This document shows positions 26,571-34,744 of a stretch of 64,000 nt of DNA, piece by piece. The translations under genes were made by a program, and so were the position numbers. The notes beneath the pieces are model-generated. The model did no database searches, was not told where the DNA came from, and saw only the letters and a list, made by a program, of their open reading frames with translations. Origin of the DNA: Clostridium facile (GTDB taxonomy: Bacteria; Bacillota; Clostridia; Oscillospirales; Ruminococcaceae); the NCBI RefSeq assembly GCF_014297275.1, contig NZ_JACOQK010000001.1, positions 2,170,001 to 2,234,000 of the forward strand. Direction: 5' to 3'. The first letter of the stretch is position 1. Each line of letters opens with the position of its first letter.

Positions 26571-28181
26571 TTATTCGGGCAAGTCCACCTTGCCAACAAA
26601 AGAATAATAAATCTCAATGTCCTGTCTGCGGGTCTTGTTCTCGTCATAGCTGCACTCATGCACAACGATTTTCTCTACAAACTCCCGCAGCAGAGTAGGG
26701 GTAAGTTCTTCAAAGCTGGTATGCCGCCGGACAACATTCATAAACTTTTCTGCGTTCACGGTGGCTTCCTGTGCTTTGGAAAGCTCCGCTTGAATAGCAG
26801 CGGCTCTTTCTTTCAGCTCCCGTTGCTCTGCTTCATAGTCTGCCGACAGCTCTGTGAAACGCTCGTCTGATATGCGCCCGGTCACGCTGTCCTCATACAG
26901 CCGCTTGAAGATAGCGGATAACTCGGCTATGCGTTTCTCGGAGGCTTCCAGTTCCTTTTTCTTGGCGGCGTTCCTGCGTTTGCCCCCGTCCTCGTTCTGC
27001 TCAATCAAGAGTTTCATAAACCGGGCTTCATGCTTTGCCGCATAGCTGGTCACTTTCCGCAGATTGGAGAGTACACCAGCGGTCAAGAGGTCGGTGCGGA
27101 TAAAGTGCGCCGTACAGTCATGGGTGCGTTTCTTGTAGTTGCCGCAGATATAACAGTCCTGCTTGCGCTTGTCCGTCTGGTATCGCTGCTGATACATCAC
27201 GCTGCCGCAGTCCGCACAGAACAGTATGCCGGAGAACAAACCCACTTCATCATAGCGGTTTGGGCGTTTGCGCTGTTTGCGAAGCTCCTGCACCCGTTCC
27301 CATGTTTGGGTGTCTATGATAGGCTCGTGGTGGTTCTCGAAAATCACTTGCTTTTCCGGGGGATTTTCTACACTGTGCTTGACTTTGTAAGAAAGTTTTT
27401 CTGTCTTGAAATTTACCAGACAGCCTGTGTATTCCCGGTTTTCAAGGATATGCACTACGGTATTGGTCGCCCACTTGCACTCATAGCCGGGGTGGTAGCG
27501 GCGGGTGCTGCCCGTCCTGCGGTATTCAAGCGTTCCCGGCGTGGGGATTTGCTGCTCTGTGAGCATACGGGCTATCTTGGTCGGACCATTCCCGGCAAGA
27601 CAGAGGTTGTATATCTGCTTGACTACGGGTGCAGCTTCCTCGTCAATAATGAAATTTTCATCCTCGTCCATGAGGTAGCCATACACAGGCTTGCTTGTGA
27701 TGGGCTTGCCATTCATGCCTTTTGAGCGTTTTACTGCTTTGATTTTCTTGCTCGTATCTCTCACCAGCCATTCGTTAAAGATATTCCGCAGCGGGGCAAA
27801 GTCATTGTCGCCCTGTGCGCTGTCCACTCCGTCATTGATAGCGATGAAGCGGACACCTTTCTGTGGGAAAATCATTTCCGTGTACATTCCCACTTGCAGG
27901 TAGTTTCGCCCTAACCTCGACATATCCTTTACGATAACTGTCCCGACTTTTCCGGCTTCAATGTCCGCAAGCATGGCTTGAAAACCGGGTCTTTGAAAGT
28001 TCGCACCAGAATAACCGTCGTCCGTGTACCAGCGCAGATTGGAAAAGCCGTTCTGCTTTGCATAGGTTTCAAGGATACGCTTCTGATTGGAAATGGAATT
28101 GCTTTCGCCTTGCAGCTCGTCCTCATGGGATAGTCTTGGGTAAAGGGCGGTAATTGGTTGTTGGTTGGTCTGTCTTAACAT
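26571..28181 (-). CDS. Large serine recombinase (TnpX/TndX-like)
   Basis: 536 residues. The N-terminal resolvase domain has the catalytic Ser18 in YPRLSHEDEL and the Arg-containing MSRLGRNYLQVG loop. A recombinase domain follows (YGYLMDEDENFIIDEEAAPV), then a Cys-rich zinc ribbon (CADCGSVM ... CYICG ... C, about residues 315-350), a coiled-coil (about 390-460) and the C-terminal DUF4368-like end HECSYDENKTRRQDIEIYYS. It carries out excision and integration of the element by serine-linked strand exchange. It is adjacent to the left end, as expected for this family. Ribosome site GGAGGA. Confidence 0.93.
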   Translation of the reverse strand: MLRQTNQQPITALYPRLSHEDELQGESNSISNQKRILETYAKQNGFSNLRWYTDDGYSGANFQRPGFQAMLADIEAGKVGTVIVKDMSRLGRNYLQVGMYTEMIFPQKGVRFIAINDGVDSAQGDNDFAPLRNIFNEWLVRDTSKKIKAVKRSKGMNGKPITSKPVYGYLMDEDENFIIDEEAAPVVKQIYNLCLAGNGPTKIARMLTEQQIPTPGTLEYRRTGSTRRYHPGYECKWATNTVVHILENREYTGCLVNFKTEKLSYKVKHSVENPPEKQVIFENHHEPIIDTQTWERVQELRKQRKRPNRYDEVGLFSGILFCADCGSVMYQQRYQTDKRKQDCYICGNYKKRTHDCTAHFIRTDLLTAGVLSNLRKVTSYAAKHEARFMKLLIEQNEDGGKRRNAAKKKELEASEKRIAELSAIFKRLYEDSVTGRISDERFTELSADYEAEQRELKERAAAIQAELSKAQEATVNAEKFMNVVRRHTSFEELTPTLLREFVEKIVVHECSYDENKTRRQDIEIYYSFVGKVDLPE

Positions 28182-28292
28182 AAAATCCTCCGTTTCCGAC
28201 AGCCAGCCCCACTATTCCGTACCTTGATTGTACCACATGGGGCGGCTGTCTGTATAGCGGCAAAAGCGTCAAATCTGCTTCTTTATGGTCGG

Positions 28293-28481
28293 TCAAATCG
28301 CCGTTTTTTGTGTAGCAGCTTCCGCTTCCAGCACTTTCATCATCTTGTCGGCTGCGGTGTCGGTTGCGCCCTGCTTGAAGAAGCCGGAAACGGTAAGGAC
28401 GGAGTTGCCCATGCGGATTTCCGTCACACAGTCCGGGCGGCGGTCTGTTTTGGTGGTGCTTGTCTGTTTCGTTTCTGTCAT
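28293..28481 (-). CDS. tnpW: TnpW-like small transposon protein
   Basis: 62 residues, start ATG at 28481 with AAGGAGAG, overlapping the stop of the DnaC-like gene as ATGA, so translation is coupled. MTETKQTSTT leads into VTEIRMGNSVLTVSGFFKQG and ends with KVLEAEAATQKTAI. The family accompanies TnpX-type recombinases in Clostridial mobilizable elements; its biochemical role is not established. Short and basic, it could be a recombination directionality or accessory factor, but that is inference. Confidence 0.75.
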   Translation of the reverse strand: MTETKQTSTTKTDRRPDCVTEIRMGNSVLTVSGFFKQGATDTAADKMMKVLEAEAATQKTAI

Positions 28482-29332
28482 AGGCTCTCCTTTCGCTGCT
28501 TCATCAGTTGCTTTAAGCGTTCCAGCTTTTCCTGTGCGGTTTCCTTTCGGAAGTTGCTGCCCGTGAAGCGGACGGGGGCGCACATGGAAGTCAGCCTGTC
28601 ATAGATACGGGCGTGGGGCGTGTCCTGCGGGTGCTGCAATTCCTCCAGCGTGAGGTTGGTCGTGGCGATCAGCGGCTTGCCGCTTCGGTAACGGCTGTCA
28701 ATCACGCTGTAAACCTGTTCCAGCCCGTATTCTGTTCCTCGCTCCATACCGAAATCATCAAGTATCAGCAGAGGGTAGCTGCAAAGGCGGGAAATATATT
28801 CGTTCCTGCCCTCAAAGCTGGCGGCAAGGTCACCCAGTATCGTTGCAAAGTTTGTCATGCAGACGGCAACCTCTTTTTCCATAAGGGCGTTGGCGATACA
28901 GGCGGCAAGGTAGCTTTTTCCCGTCCCCACGCCGCCCCAAAACAGGTAGCCGATATTTTCAGCCTGCATGGTTTCCCAGCTCTCCACATAAAAGCGGGCG
29001 GTTTCGGTCTGCGGGTTTCTGCCGTTGTCATGCTCAAATGTCCAGTTCCGCATAGCAGGGTCGGTAAAGCCCCGGCGTTTCAAGTCCTCCACTTTTTCAA
29101 GGTGCTTCTGTCGGCTTTCGGCGGCTTGCTGCTTTTCACGGGCTGCCCGCTGGCAGTCGCACTCTGCCGGGTGGCGGTCACGCCCGAAACAAGTCTTTCC
29201 CTCTGCAAAATAGGCTTCTTTGGGCGTATGGCACTTACCGCAGTATAAAAGCCCGTCCTCGCCTGTGTAGTCCTCCGCTTCGGCGGTAGTGGCTGTAATG
29301 TCCGTAATCATAGCTTCAATTCCGTTTTTCAT
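28478..29332 (-). CDS. DnaC-like AAA+ helicase loader
   Basis: 284 residues from ATG 29332, which overlaps the previous gene stop as ATGA. A Cys-rich N-terminal zinc site (LLYCGKCHTPKEA ... CFG) is followed by an AAA+ domain with Walker A GGVGTGKS (about residue 132), Walker B LLILDDFG (about 184), sensor ATTNLTLEEL and a C-terminal Arg-rich tail. It loads replicative helicase onto an origin. Together with the DnaD-like gene it suggests the excised circle can replicate before or during transfer. Confidence 0.88.
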   Translation of the reverse strand: MKNGIEAMITDITATTAEAEDYTGEDGLLYCGKCHTPKEAYFAEGKTCFGRDRHPAECDCQRAAREKQQAAESRQKHLEKVEDLKRRGFTDPAMRNWTFEHDNGRNPQTETARFYVESWETMQAENIGYLFWGGVGTGKSYLAACIANALMEKEVAVCMTNFATILGDLAASFEGRNEYISRLCSYPLLILDDFGMERGTEYGLEQVYSVIDSRYRSGKPLIATTNLTLEELQHPQDTPHARIYDRLTSMCAPVRFTGSNFRKETAQEKLERLKQLMKQRKESL

Positions 29333-30078
29333 AAGCTCTCGCCCTCCTTGCATGAATAATCGGGTATGCCCTGTTTCGGGGCAGCCTTGCCTTTGGCAGC
29401 GTCCTCCTGCGCCCACTTGTAAATGGTGGCTGCATGGCTGTGGTACTGTTTCCCGGTGGAAGCGATATGGCAGGAAAGCCGGTCAATATAATACTCCCAC
29501 TTGTCGGGCAACTCTGTTTTTAGCCCGGAAAGCTCTGTATCGGTCAGTATCACATTGTTGTATCTGCCATAAGCGGCGGGGGCGGGGTGTCCCGTTTCTC
29601 CCTCTCTCTCTTTTTCTATCTCTATCTCTTTCTCTAACTCTATCTCTATCTCTGGTGGACGAATGTCGGACAAATGTCCGCCTTTTGTCCGGGGCGGTAA
29701 AAGTGCCTTGTTTTCCAGTCTTGCAGCCCGTTTCCGCTCGGCTTCGGTAGAGGACTGTCCTATCATCAGCTCAATGTCGGTCATATAGAAAGCCCCGCTG
29801 TCAAGCTGCTCCACAAGCCCCAACTGCCGGAAAATCTCTAAAGCCCTCTCAACCGTCCCTATCTGGTGGCGGGTCAGTGTCGCTATCATCTGCGCTGTGT
29901 AGGGGATATGCTCGTCAAGCTGCAATTTCCCGCCGTTTTTCAGCGATTTTAAGTACAGCTTCAAGAGGATATTGGAGTATAAAATCCCGTCTTTCATATC
30001 TTCCAGCAGCACAATGGAGTCGCTGTCAAAAAAGTTCTCTTTCAGCTTGAGGTAGTAATACTTGCGGTTATCTGCCAT
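29329..30078 (-). CDS. Replication initiator with DnaD-like N-terminal domain
   Basis: 249 residues from ATG 30078, behind a strong AAAGGAGGAC site. MADNRKYYYLKLKENFFDSD and GILYSNILLKLYLKSLKNGG give the phage replisome-organiser/RepA winged-helix pattern at residues 1-110. A low-complexity Glu/Ile repeat (IEIELEKEIEIEKEREGE) separates it from a C-terminal DnaB/D-like helical tail (DTELSGLKTELPDKWEYYID). Initiates replication of the excised element. Its 3' end overlaps the DnaC-like gene. Confidence 0.85.
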   Translation of the reverse strand: MADNRKYYYLKLKENFFDSDSIVLLEDMKDGILYSNILLKLYLKSLKNGGKLQLDEHIPYTAQMIATLTRHQIGTVERALEIFRQLGLVEQLDSGAFYMTDIELMIGQSSTEAERKRAARLENKALLPPRTKGGHLSDIRPPEIEIELEKEIEIEKEREGETGHPAPAAYGRYNNVILTDTELSGLKTELPDKWEYYIDRLSCHIASTGKQYHSHAATIYKWAQEDAAKGKAAPKQGIPDYSCKEGESL

Positions 30079-30280
30079 TGTCCCTGTCCTCCTTTTTCCG
30101 GCGTTTGGAGTAGTAGTGGGGGCAGAGTATGATAACCGCCCGGAAGCTCTGCTTGCAGCTATGGGTACAGCCCCGGCAGAGGTCATTGTATGTGATACGA
30201 TCGCAGGTGGAATTCCCGACTTTCACTTGCCGCAGGAAAAAAGACCATTCCAGCCGCCGTTTCTTGCTCATTCTTGGCAT
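30068..30280 (-). CDS. Small Cys-rich element protein
   Basis: 70 residues. Basic, starting MPRMSKKRRLEWSFF, with C-x-R...C-x2-C-x3-C cysteines (CDRITYNDLCRGCTHSC) that look like a small zinc site, and a basic tail YYSKRRKKEDRDNGR. The start has an AAAGGAG site eight bases upstream and the 3' end overlaps the replication initiator by 11 bases, which favours a real co-translated gene. Similar short proteins accompany rep genes in related elements, but no function is known. Confidence 0.65.
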   Translation of the reverse strand: MPRMSKKRRLEWSFFLRQVKVGNSTCDRITYNDLCRGCTHSCKQSFRAVIILCPHYYSKRRKKEDRDNGR

Positions 30281-30465
30281 GGGTGCGCTCCTTTCTGCCG
30301 TTTCCGCTGGTGTGGCGGTATCGGCGGTAATTCTGTATCATCTCGGTATCATTTTCGGGTTTTTTCTGCCCTATAAGCCCGTTAAAAAATCCTTTGGTAT
30401 TTGCGGATAGGGTACGGGGCAGCCCCCTTGTTCTGTATAGGTTCGGGTACATTTTGGGGCGGTTT

Positions 30466-32088
30466 TTATCGTTCCTGTTCCTGCCTTTTCACAGGCTTGC
30501 GCTCCCGGTGTAAAATCTGGTCGATATTGCCCTTGACAGTCTGTAAGCGGCGGTATTCCTCCCGTTTTGCCCGGTAATCGTTGTAGCCGCTGTTTTTCTC
30601 TTGGATAAGGGTTTCAATCTCTGCTTGCAGGGCTTTATAGCTCGGCAGCTTGGAAATGCCGTTTTCCCTGAAATAGCGGGCGGCTGCGTCTGCTATGATA
30701 AAGTCGCTTTCGTACTTCTGACGGTAGGCTGCTTTTGCTTTGGCGTTTTTCTGCTGTTTCAGCCCGTCCCGGACAGGGCGGGTCTTGGAATAGGCAAGCA
30801 CCTGCCGTTGCAGCTCCTTTTTCCCGTTCAGCGTCTTTTCCATCTGCTTCAGCTCTGTAAGGCTTTCCCGCATGGCGGTATAGGCGGCAGAACAGGCTTC
30901 GTCCAGTTCCTCCGGGGAAGAAAAGCCGTACTGCTGATAGGCGGTAACGGTAGCTGCCATTTGCTTTAGGTTGTGCTTTGCCGCCCAGCGGTCATAGCCC
31001 ACGCCCTTGCCCTCGGCTCGCTTGGCTTCCCGGTCAACCATGCGCTGCAAGGTGTTGTCTGCCGGGGTGGTTTTTGTGGTTTTTTCCCCTTGTGACAGCT
31101 TTTTAACCGCGGCAGGGTATTCGAGTATGGCTTTGCTCTGTTCGGCGGCTCTGTGGGCGTTCTGCGTAAGCAGGACAAGGACAGCAGCCTTGTCAAAATC
31201 GTCCCCCAGCTTCCGGGCTGTGATAGGCTTTGTCCTGTCCGGCGTGAGGTAGGAAAGCCGCCCCCGGCTCTCCTTGACGGTCACACCCTCCCGCAGCAAA
31301 AGGGAAGAAAATTCGTCAAAGCTGCCAGCTTGGGAAAGTGCCTGCCGTATCGTCCGGCGCAGCTTCGCCTTGTCCGTTTCAAACTTGGTGGGCTTGGTCG
31401 GCTGTCCTGCGGCTTCTCTGACAGCGTTCTCTTTATCAAGGGCAAGCTGTCCTTTCTTTGCCGCCCAGTATTCCCGTTCGGTTATCCGTTCCTTGCTGCC
31501 GCTTAGGAGGTCGATTTGGTAAAGCCCCTCCCGGTGGCACATCTCCATGACTTCACTCTTGAAATATTCCATAGCGGCGTTGGTGCAGCGGTGCTTGCAG
31601 CCCTCCCGTGTGTCGGCTGGTCTGTCCATGTAGGGCAGAAGCGGGACTTCATAAATCCGCAGGGAGTTGATGACGATATGCACATGGATATTGCCGCTGT
31701 GGTTATGCCCGTCCGGGTGGGTGCAGACTAAGGCTTGGTGTCCGGGGAAATGCTCTTTACAGAACTGCTCGCCCAGCTCCTGCGCCCGGTCTACGGTCAA
31801 GCCGTTGTCTGTCCCGTCCCGTGGGTCAAAGCTGATGATATAGTGGTGGCTTTTCACATCTTCCCGTTTTTGGTTTTTCTCATAGCGGAGATTAGCCCGC
31901 ATACAGGCAACAGCGAAATCCTCGCCCCCACAGTTGAGGGAAGAAATGCGGTAATCCTCCCTCGGTATCAGCCGCCCGTTTTCATCAAGGGTGGGCTTCA
32001 TGGTAAACTCGTCATGCTCAAATGTGAGATAGGCTTCCGCTGCGCCATAGTCCGCATTTTTAGAGCTGATATGTTTGAATGTTGCCAA
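30466..32088 (-). CDS. mobA: MOBP-type relaxase
   Basis: About 540 residues. LATFKHISSKNADYGAAEAY opens the HUH relaxase domain; the histidines in HNHSGNIHVHIVINSLR (about residues 135-150) are the metal-binding triad, and an upstream conserved Tyr early in the domain is the likely nicking residue. The rest is a long charged helical C-terminal region. It nicks oriT and pilots DNA into a recipient using the transfer channel of another element. The start is uncertain: TTG at 32088 gives the family N-terminus, while TTG at 32118 also exists; mobC overlaps by several codons. Confidence 0.9.
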   Translation of the reverse strand: MATFKHISSKNADYGAAEAYLTFEHDEFTMKPTLDENGRLIPREDYRISSLNCGGEDFAVACMRANLRYEKNQKREDVKSHHYIISFDPRDGTDNGLTVDRAQELGEQFCKEHFPGHQALVCTHPDGHNHSGNIHVHIVINSLRIYEVPLLPYMDRPADTREGCKHRCTNAAMEYFKSEVMEMCHREGLYQIDLLSGSKERITEREYWAAKKGQLALDKENAVREAAGQPTKPTKFETDKAKLRRTIRQALSQAGSFDEFSSLLLREGVTVKESRGRLSYLTPDRTKPITARKLGDDFDKAAVLVLLTQNAHRAAEQSKAILEYPAAVKKLSQGEKTTKTTPADNTLQRMVDREAKRAEGKGVGYDRWAAKHNLKQMAATVTAYQQYGFSSPEELDEACSAAYTAMRESLTELKQMEKTLNGKKELQRQVLAYSKTRPVRDGLKQQKNAKAKAAYRQKYESDFIIADAAARYFRENGISKLPSYKALQAEIETLIQEKNSGYNDYRAKREEYRRLQTVKGNIDQILHRERKPVKRQEQER

Positions 32089-32458
32089 CAGCGTCACCCA
32101 CTTTCTGCAAGACTTCAAACTTTAGGGCAGCAAGGTCGGAAACCGCCGCCCGTACCTCCCCGGCAAGCTGCGGGTAGGGGCTGTGCCACTCGTTCAGCGT
32201 CCGGGCTATCTGGTTTAAGTTGCCGCCGATCCTGCCGTATTCGGCGGTCAGCTTCCCGACAGCGGCAAGCAACTCGTCATTGACGGGGGAAACGGTTATG
32301 ATGGGGCGTATGGCTGCCCCGGTTATGGCTTGCCGGATAAACTCGGCTTGGCTCATGTTGTAAGCAGAAAGCCTTTCCGCAAACTCGGCGTATTCTTCCT
32401 CGGTCATGCGTGTCTTGACTACCCGGCTGCGGTGCGGCGTGTTATATCGTTTTCGCAT
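32060..32458 (-). CDS. mobC: MobC-type relaxosome accessory protein
   Basis: 132 residues from the ATG at 32458 (AAGGAGG site). Ribbon-helix-helix-like N-terminus (RVVKTRMTEEEYAEFAERLSAY) and a C-terminal helical region with SQAEFIRQAITGAAIRPII and GRIGGNLNQIARTLN, the family hallmark. It binds near oriT and helps the relaxase nick DNA. The gene overlaps the relaxase start. Confidence 0.85.
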   Translation of the reverse strand: MRKRYNTPHRSRVVKTRMTEEEYAEFAERLSAYNMSQAEFIRQAITGAAIRPIITVSPVNDELLAAVGKLTAEYGRIGGNLNQIARTLNEWHSPYPQLAGEVRAAVSDLAALKFEVLQKVGDAVGNIQTYQL

Positions 32459-32787
32459 GGTAAAACCTCCTTCGGCTGTGCGTGGTGTCCTCTCACTAAT
32501 AGGAGAAAAACAGGGTGTAAAGCGGAACTGTTTTTGAAAAATCCGAAAAATTATTTTGAGGGATTTTCCAGCGGCGTAAGCCGCATAAGCAGGGTTTGGG
32601 GAAGGCACTCCCCAACAAGATTCCCGCAGGGGCAAAATGAGCGATAAGCGAATTTTGGTACTGCGGTAGAATCTTGCTCTGAAAAACTCCGGCGTTCCCC
32701 GGCTTCCGTACTTTCCGCTAACAAGACGTTTCAAAAGGGCTTTGCTACCCGCTATTCCGGCATATCTTGAAAATTTTCCTTTCACTA

Positions 32788-32860
32788 CCTACAACACCAC
32801 GCAAAGCAAAATGGACGGAGATTTTTAGAATTTCCCCTTATTCCCTACAACACCACGCAA
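32788..32860. repeat. Two CCTACAACACCACGCAA direct repeats, oriT candidate
   Basis: The 17-bp sequence CCTACAACACCACGCAA occurs at 32788-32804 and again at 32844-32860, 56 bases apart, within the gene-free stretch 32459-33082 upstream of mobC. The oriT of MobC/relaxase systems usually lies here and contains repeats bound by MobC. Exact nick site not located. No other gene was seen in this 620-base stretch. Confidence 0.5.
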
Positions 32861-33082
32861 GCCGAAAAAGGCGGACAATGGCAGTATTTTTTTCTTTGAT
32901 ACCCTCCACGGATAAGTAAGGGATTTTGCCAACTGCGGCGGCAATTTTCCCTTTTGTTTTTTCATACTGGGGATTTTCAAAAATGCCAAACAGGAACGAA
33001 AAAAAGCAGCAAATCTGTTGAATAGATTTACTGCTTTCTGGTTGCCGGCGAAGCGGCGGTTATTCAGTTGTAGGCGGTAGGG

Positions 33083-33286
33083 CTATCTCCCAAAGCGGAA
33101 CTTGAAAATAGCTGTGAGAAGCGTCTGGGTGATGTAGTCCTCTGTATCTTGGTCTACCCGTCCATTCACACGGGCGGCACATTGTATGCGGCGGCGGTAA
33201 TACTGCAATACAGTTCCCACCGCTTCCGGCTCCCCGCTGGTGGCTTGGACGATTGTTTCATAGGGGAGAAGCCTATTATTTCTCAT
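33083..33286 (-). CDS. HTH_16-type regulatory protein
   Basis: 67 residues from the ATG at 33286, overlapping the end of the sigma-factor gene by 11 bases. MRNNRLLPYETIVQATSGEP and VLQYYRRRIQCAARVNGRVD fit the small helix-turn-helix protein that accompanies the sigma-like gene in Tn916-type and related elements. It is a probable regulator of the mobilization or excision genes. A few longer upstream starts are less likely. Confidence 0.7.
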   Translation of the reverse strand: MRNNRLLPYETIVQATSGEPEAVGTVLQYYRRRIQCAARVNGRVDQDTEDYITQTLLTAIFKFRFGR

Positions 33287-33722
33287 ATGCCATTCCCTCC
33301 ATTTCCGCTTGGAGCTGCCGTAGGACTTTTCGGATATGGTAGCCCGCTGTGCTGCGGCTGCGCCCGTACTGTCTGCCAATTTCGTGCTGTGGAATACGCT
33401 TGAAAAAGGACAGGTAAATCATTTCCCGCTCCCGTTCGTCCAGCCGTGACAGGGCTTCCGCAAGTAAGCCGCTGCTGAAAATGACCGTATCGCCGCAAAG
33501 GGTAAGTATGTATTCCTCGTCCGGCTCCGGGGCTTGGAAATATTCATCTGTCGTGCCTAAAGGGTAGTGCTTTTCGTCTGTGAGGTATTCAAGGGATATT
33601 TCTCTTTTGTGCTTCCTGCTCCGTGTCCTCGCTGCGTTGATCGTTGCATTTCGGATAACGACTTTGCAAAAGGCATGGAAAGTGTACTCGATATGTTCCC
33701 GATATTCTTCTGTACAGGTCAT
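33276..33722 (-). CDS. Sigma-70-family-like regulator
   Basis: 148 residues. A region 2-like helix (FHAFCKVVIRNATINAARTR) and a C-terminal sigma-4 helix-turn-helix (about 100-145) with LDEREREMIYLSFFKRIPQH and IGRQYGRSRSTAGYHIRKVL. Such ORFs are common in Clostridial conjugative and mobilizable elements and appear to work with the following HTH gene. Whether it binds core polymerase or acts as a DNA-binding regulator is unclear. Confidence 0.8.
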   Translation of the reverse strand: MTCTEEYREHIEYTFHAFCKVVIRNATINAARTRSRKHKREISLEYLTDEKHYPLGTTDEYFQAPEPDEEYILTLCGDTVIFSSGLLAEALSRLDEREREMIYLSFFKRIPQHEIGRQYGRSRSTAGYHIRKVLRQLQAEMEGMAYEK

Positions 33723-33830
33723 GGAAAATCCCCCTTTCCTCCCAAAAGGGCTGTGGCTGGTTAGTAGTTGCTTTTTATGATAGTAAGGGGCGGCAGCACT
33801 TTAGGCTGTCGCTCCTTGACTGCCTAACTG

Positions 33831-33895
33831 CAAAACCGGGCGGGGCTGTCAACGGCGGGCGAAGCCCGTTCATCTTGACCGTTGACTGGCTCGGC
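33831..33895. repeat. Inverted repeat GTCAACGG...CCGTTGAC in the element
   Basis: GTCAACGG and CCGTTGAC flank a second, smaller hairpin (GGGCGAAGCCC). It lies between the sigma factor and methyltransferase genes. It could be a terminator or a recombination/transfer site; the sequence alone does not decide. Confidence 0.4.
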
Positions 33896-33926
33896 CAGGT
33901 TTGCTATTTATCCGGCAAACTTGAAT

Positions 33927-34694
33927 TTATTTTAAGCTATCACGTTTTACCTTTTTAAGCCTTACTATCATTACCATAGGAATTTCTTTGTTGTTTTTGA
34001 AACATTCTTCATAAAATCCATCAATGACAAATCCAGCTCTAAAACAAAGGTTAAAAATATCTTGTATGGAACGATGATAATAAATCTGCTCCTCCGGTTG
34101 CCCTTCAATCGCTATACCATAGTAACTGTGCGGTGTCATATATTTTTCAGTCAACGTGATAAAACAAGGGTGTTGCGTTGCAAAGACAAAAATTCCGCTT
34201 TCCTCCAACAGTTCATAAACAGCCATAAGAAGTGGTTCAATATCCGTAATATCCATAATTGCCATATTAGAAACTGCTTTCGTAAAGGCTCGATTTCTTT
34301 TTAATTCTAATATACTTTTTCTATCGGTCGCATCCGCCACACAAAATTCAATTTGTTTTGCATATTGTGATTGCCGTCTTTTAGCCAATTCTATCATTTT
34401 TTTGCTGTAATCAAAAGCGACAACCGAAGCGCCTCTTTGTGCAAGATACGAAGAATAATTTCCATTGCCACACGCAATATCCAAAATGTAATCCGCAGGA
34501 TTAGGAGATAGAAGTTCCGTTACTTTGGGACGCACTACCTCTCTGTGAAATTCATTAGATTCGTCACCCATTGCATTATCCCAAAATTGTGCGTTCTCCT
34601 CCCAGATTTTTTTACTTTCCTCTGTTCCCATGTTCTCTCCCACTCCCCAAATTTGCTTTTTTGCTTCCATTAAATCTTCCTTACTATATTCCAT
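33927..34694 (-). CDS. Class I SAM-dependent methyltransferase
   Basis: 255 residues from the ATG at 34694. The SAM-binding motif I is ILDIACGNGNYSSYL (about residues 80-94), with FDYSKKMIELAK as motif post-I and a D-(A/I)-TD pattern after FCVADATD. The C-terminal region with FATQHPCF and LTEKYMTP is not recognised. Substrate unknown. It lies 50 bases downstream of tet(W) in the same direction, so it is likely expressed with it and could modify a ribosomal, RNA or small-molecule target, but there is no evidence for which. Confidence 0.8.
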   Translation of the reverse strand: MEYSKEDLMEAKKQIWGVGENMGTEESKKIWEENAQFWDNAMGDESNEFHREVVRPKVTELLSPNPADYILDIACGNGNYSSYLAQRGASVVAFDYSKKMIELAKRRQSQYAKQIEFCVADATDRKSILELKRNRAFTKAVSNMAIMDITDIEPLLMAVYELLEESGIFVFATQHPCFITLTEKYMTPHSYYGIAIEGQPEEQIYYHRSIQDIFNLCFRAGFVIDGFYEECFKNNKEIPMVMIVRLKKVKRDSLK

Positions 34695-34744
34695 TGTTAC
34701 CCTCCATAACTTCTGATTGTTGCCGTCTTGACGATTATGTATCT

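Noticed and set aside
30183..30452. An 89-codon minus-strand frame upstream of the relaxase stop
   Set aside because: Overlaps the better supported small Cys-rich gene and lacks a ribosome site and any recognisable pattern.
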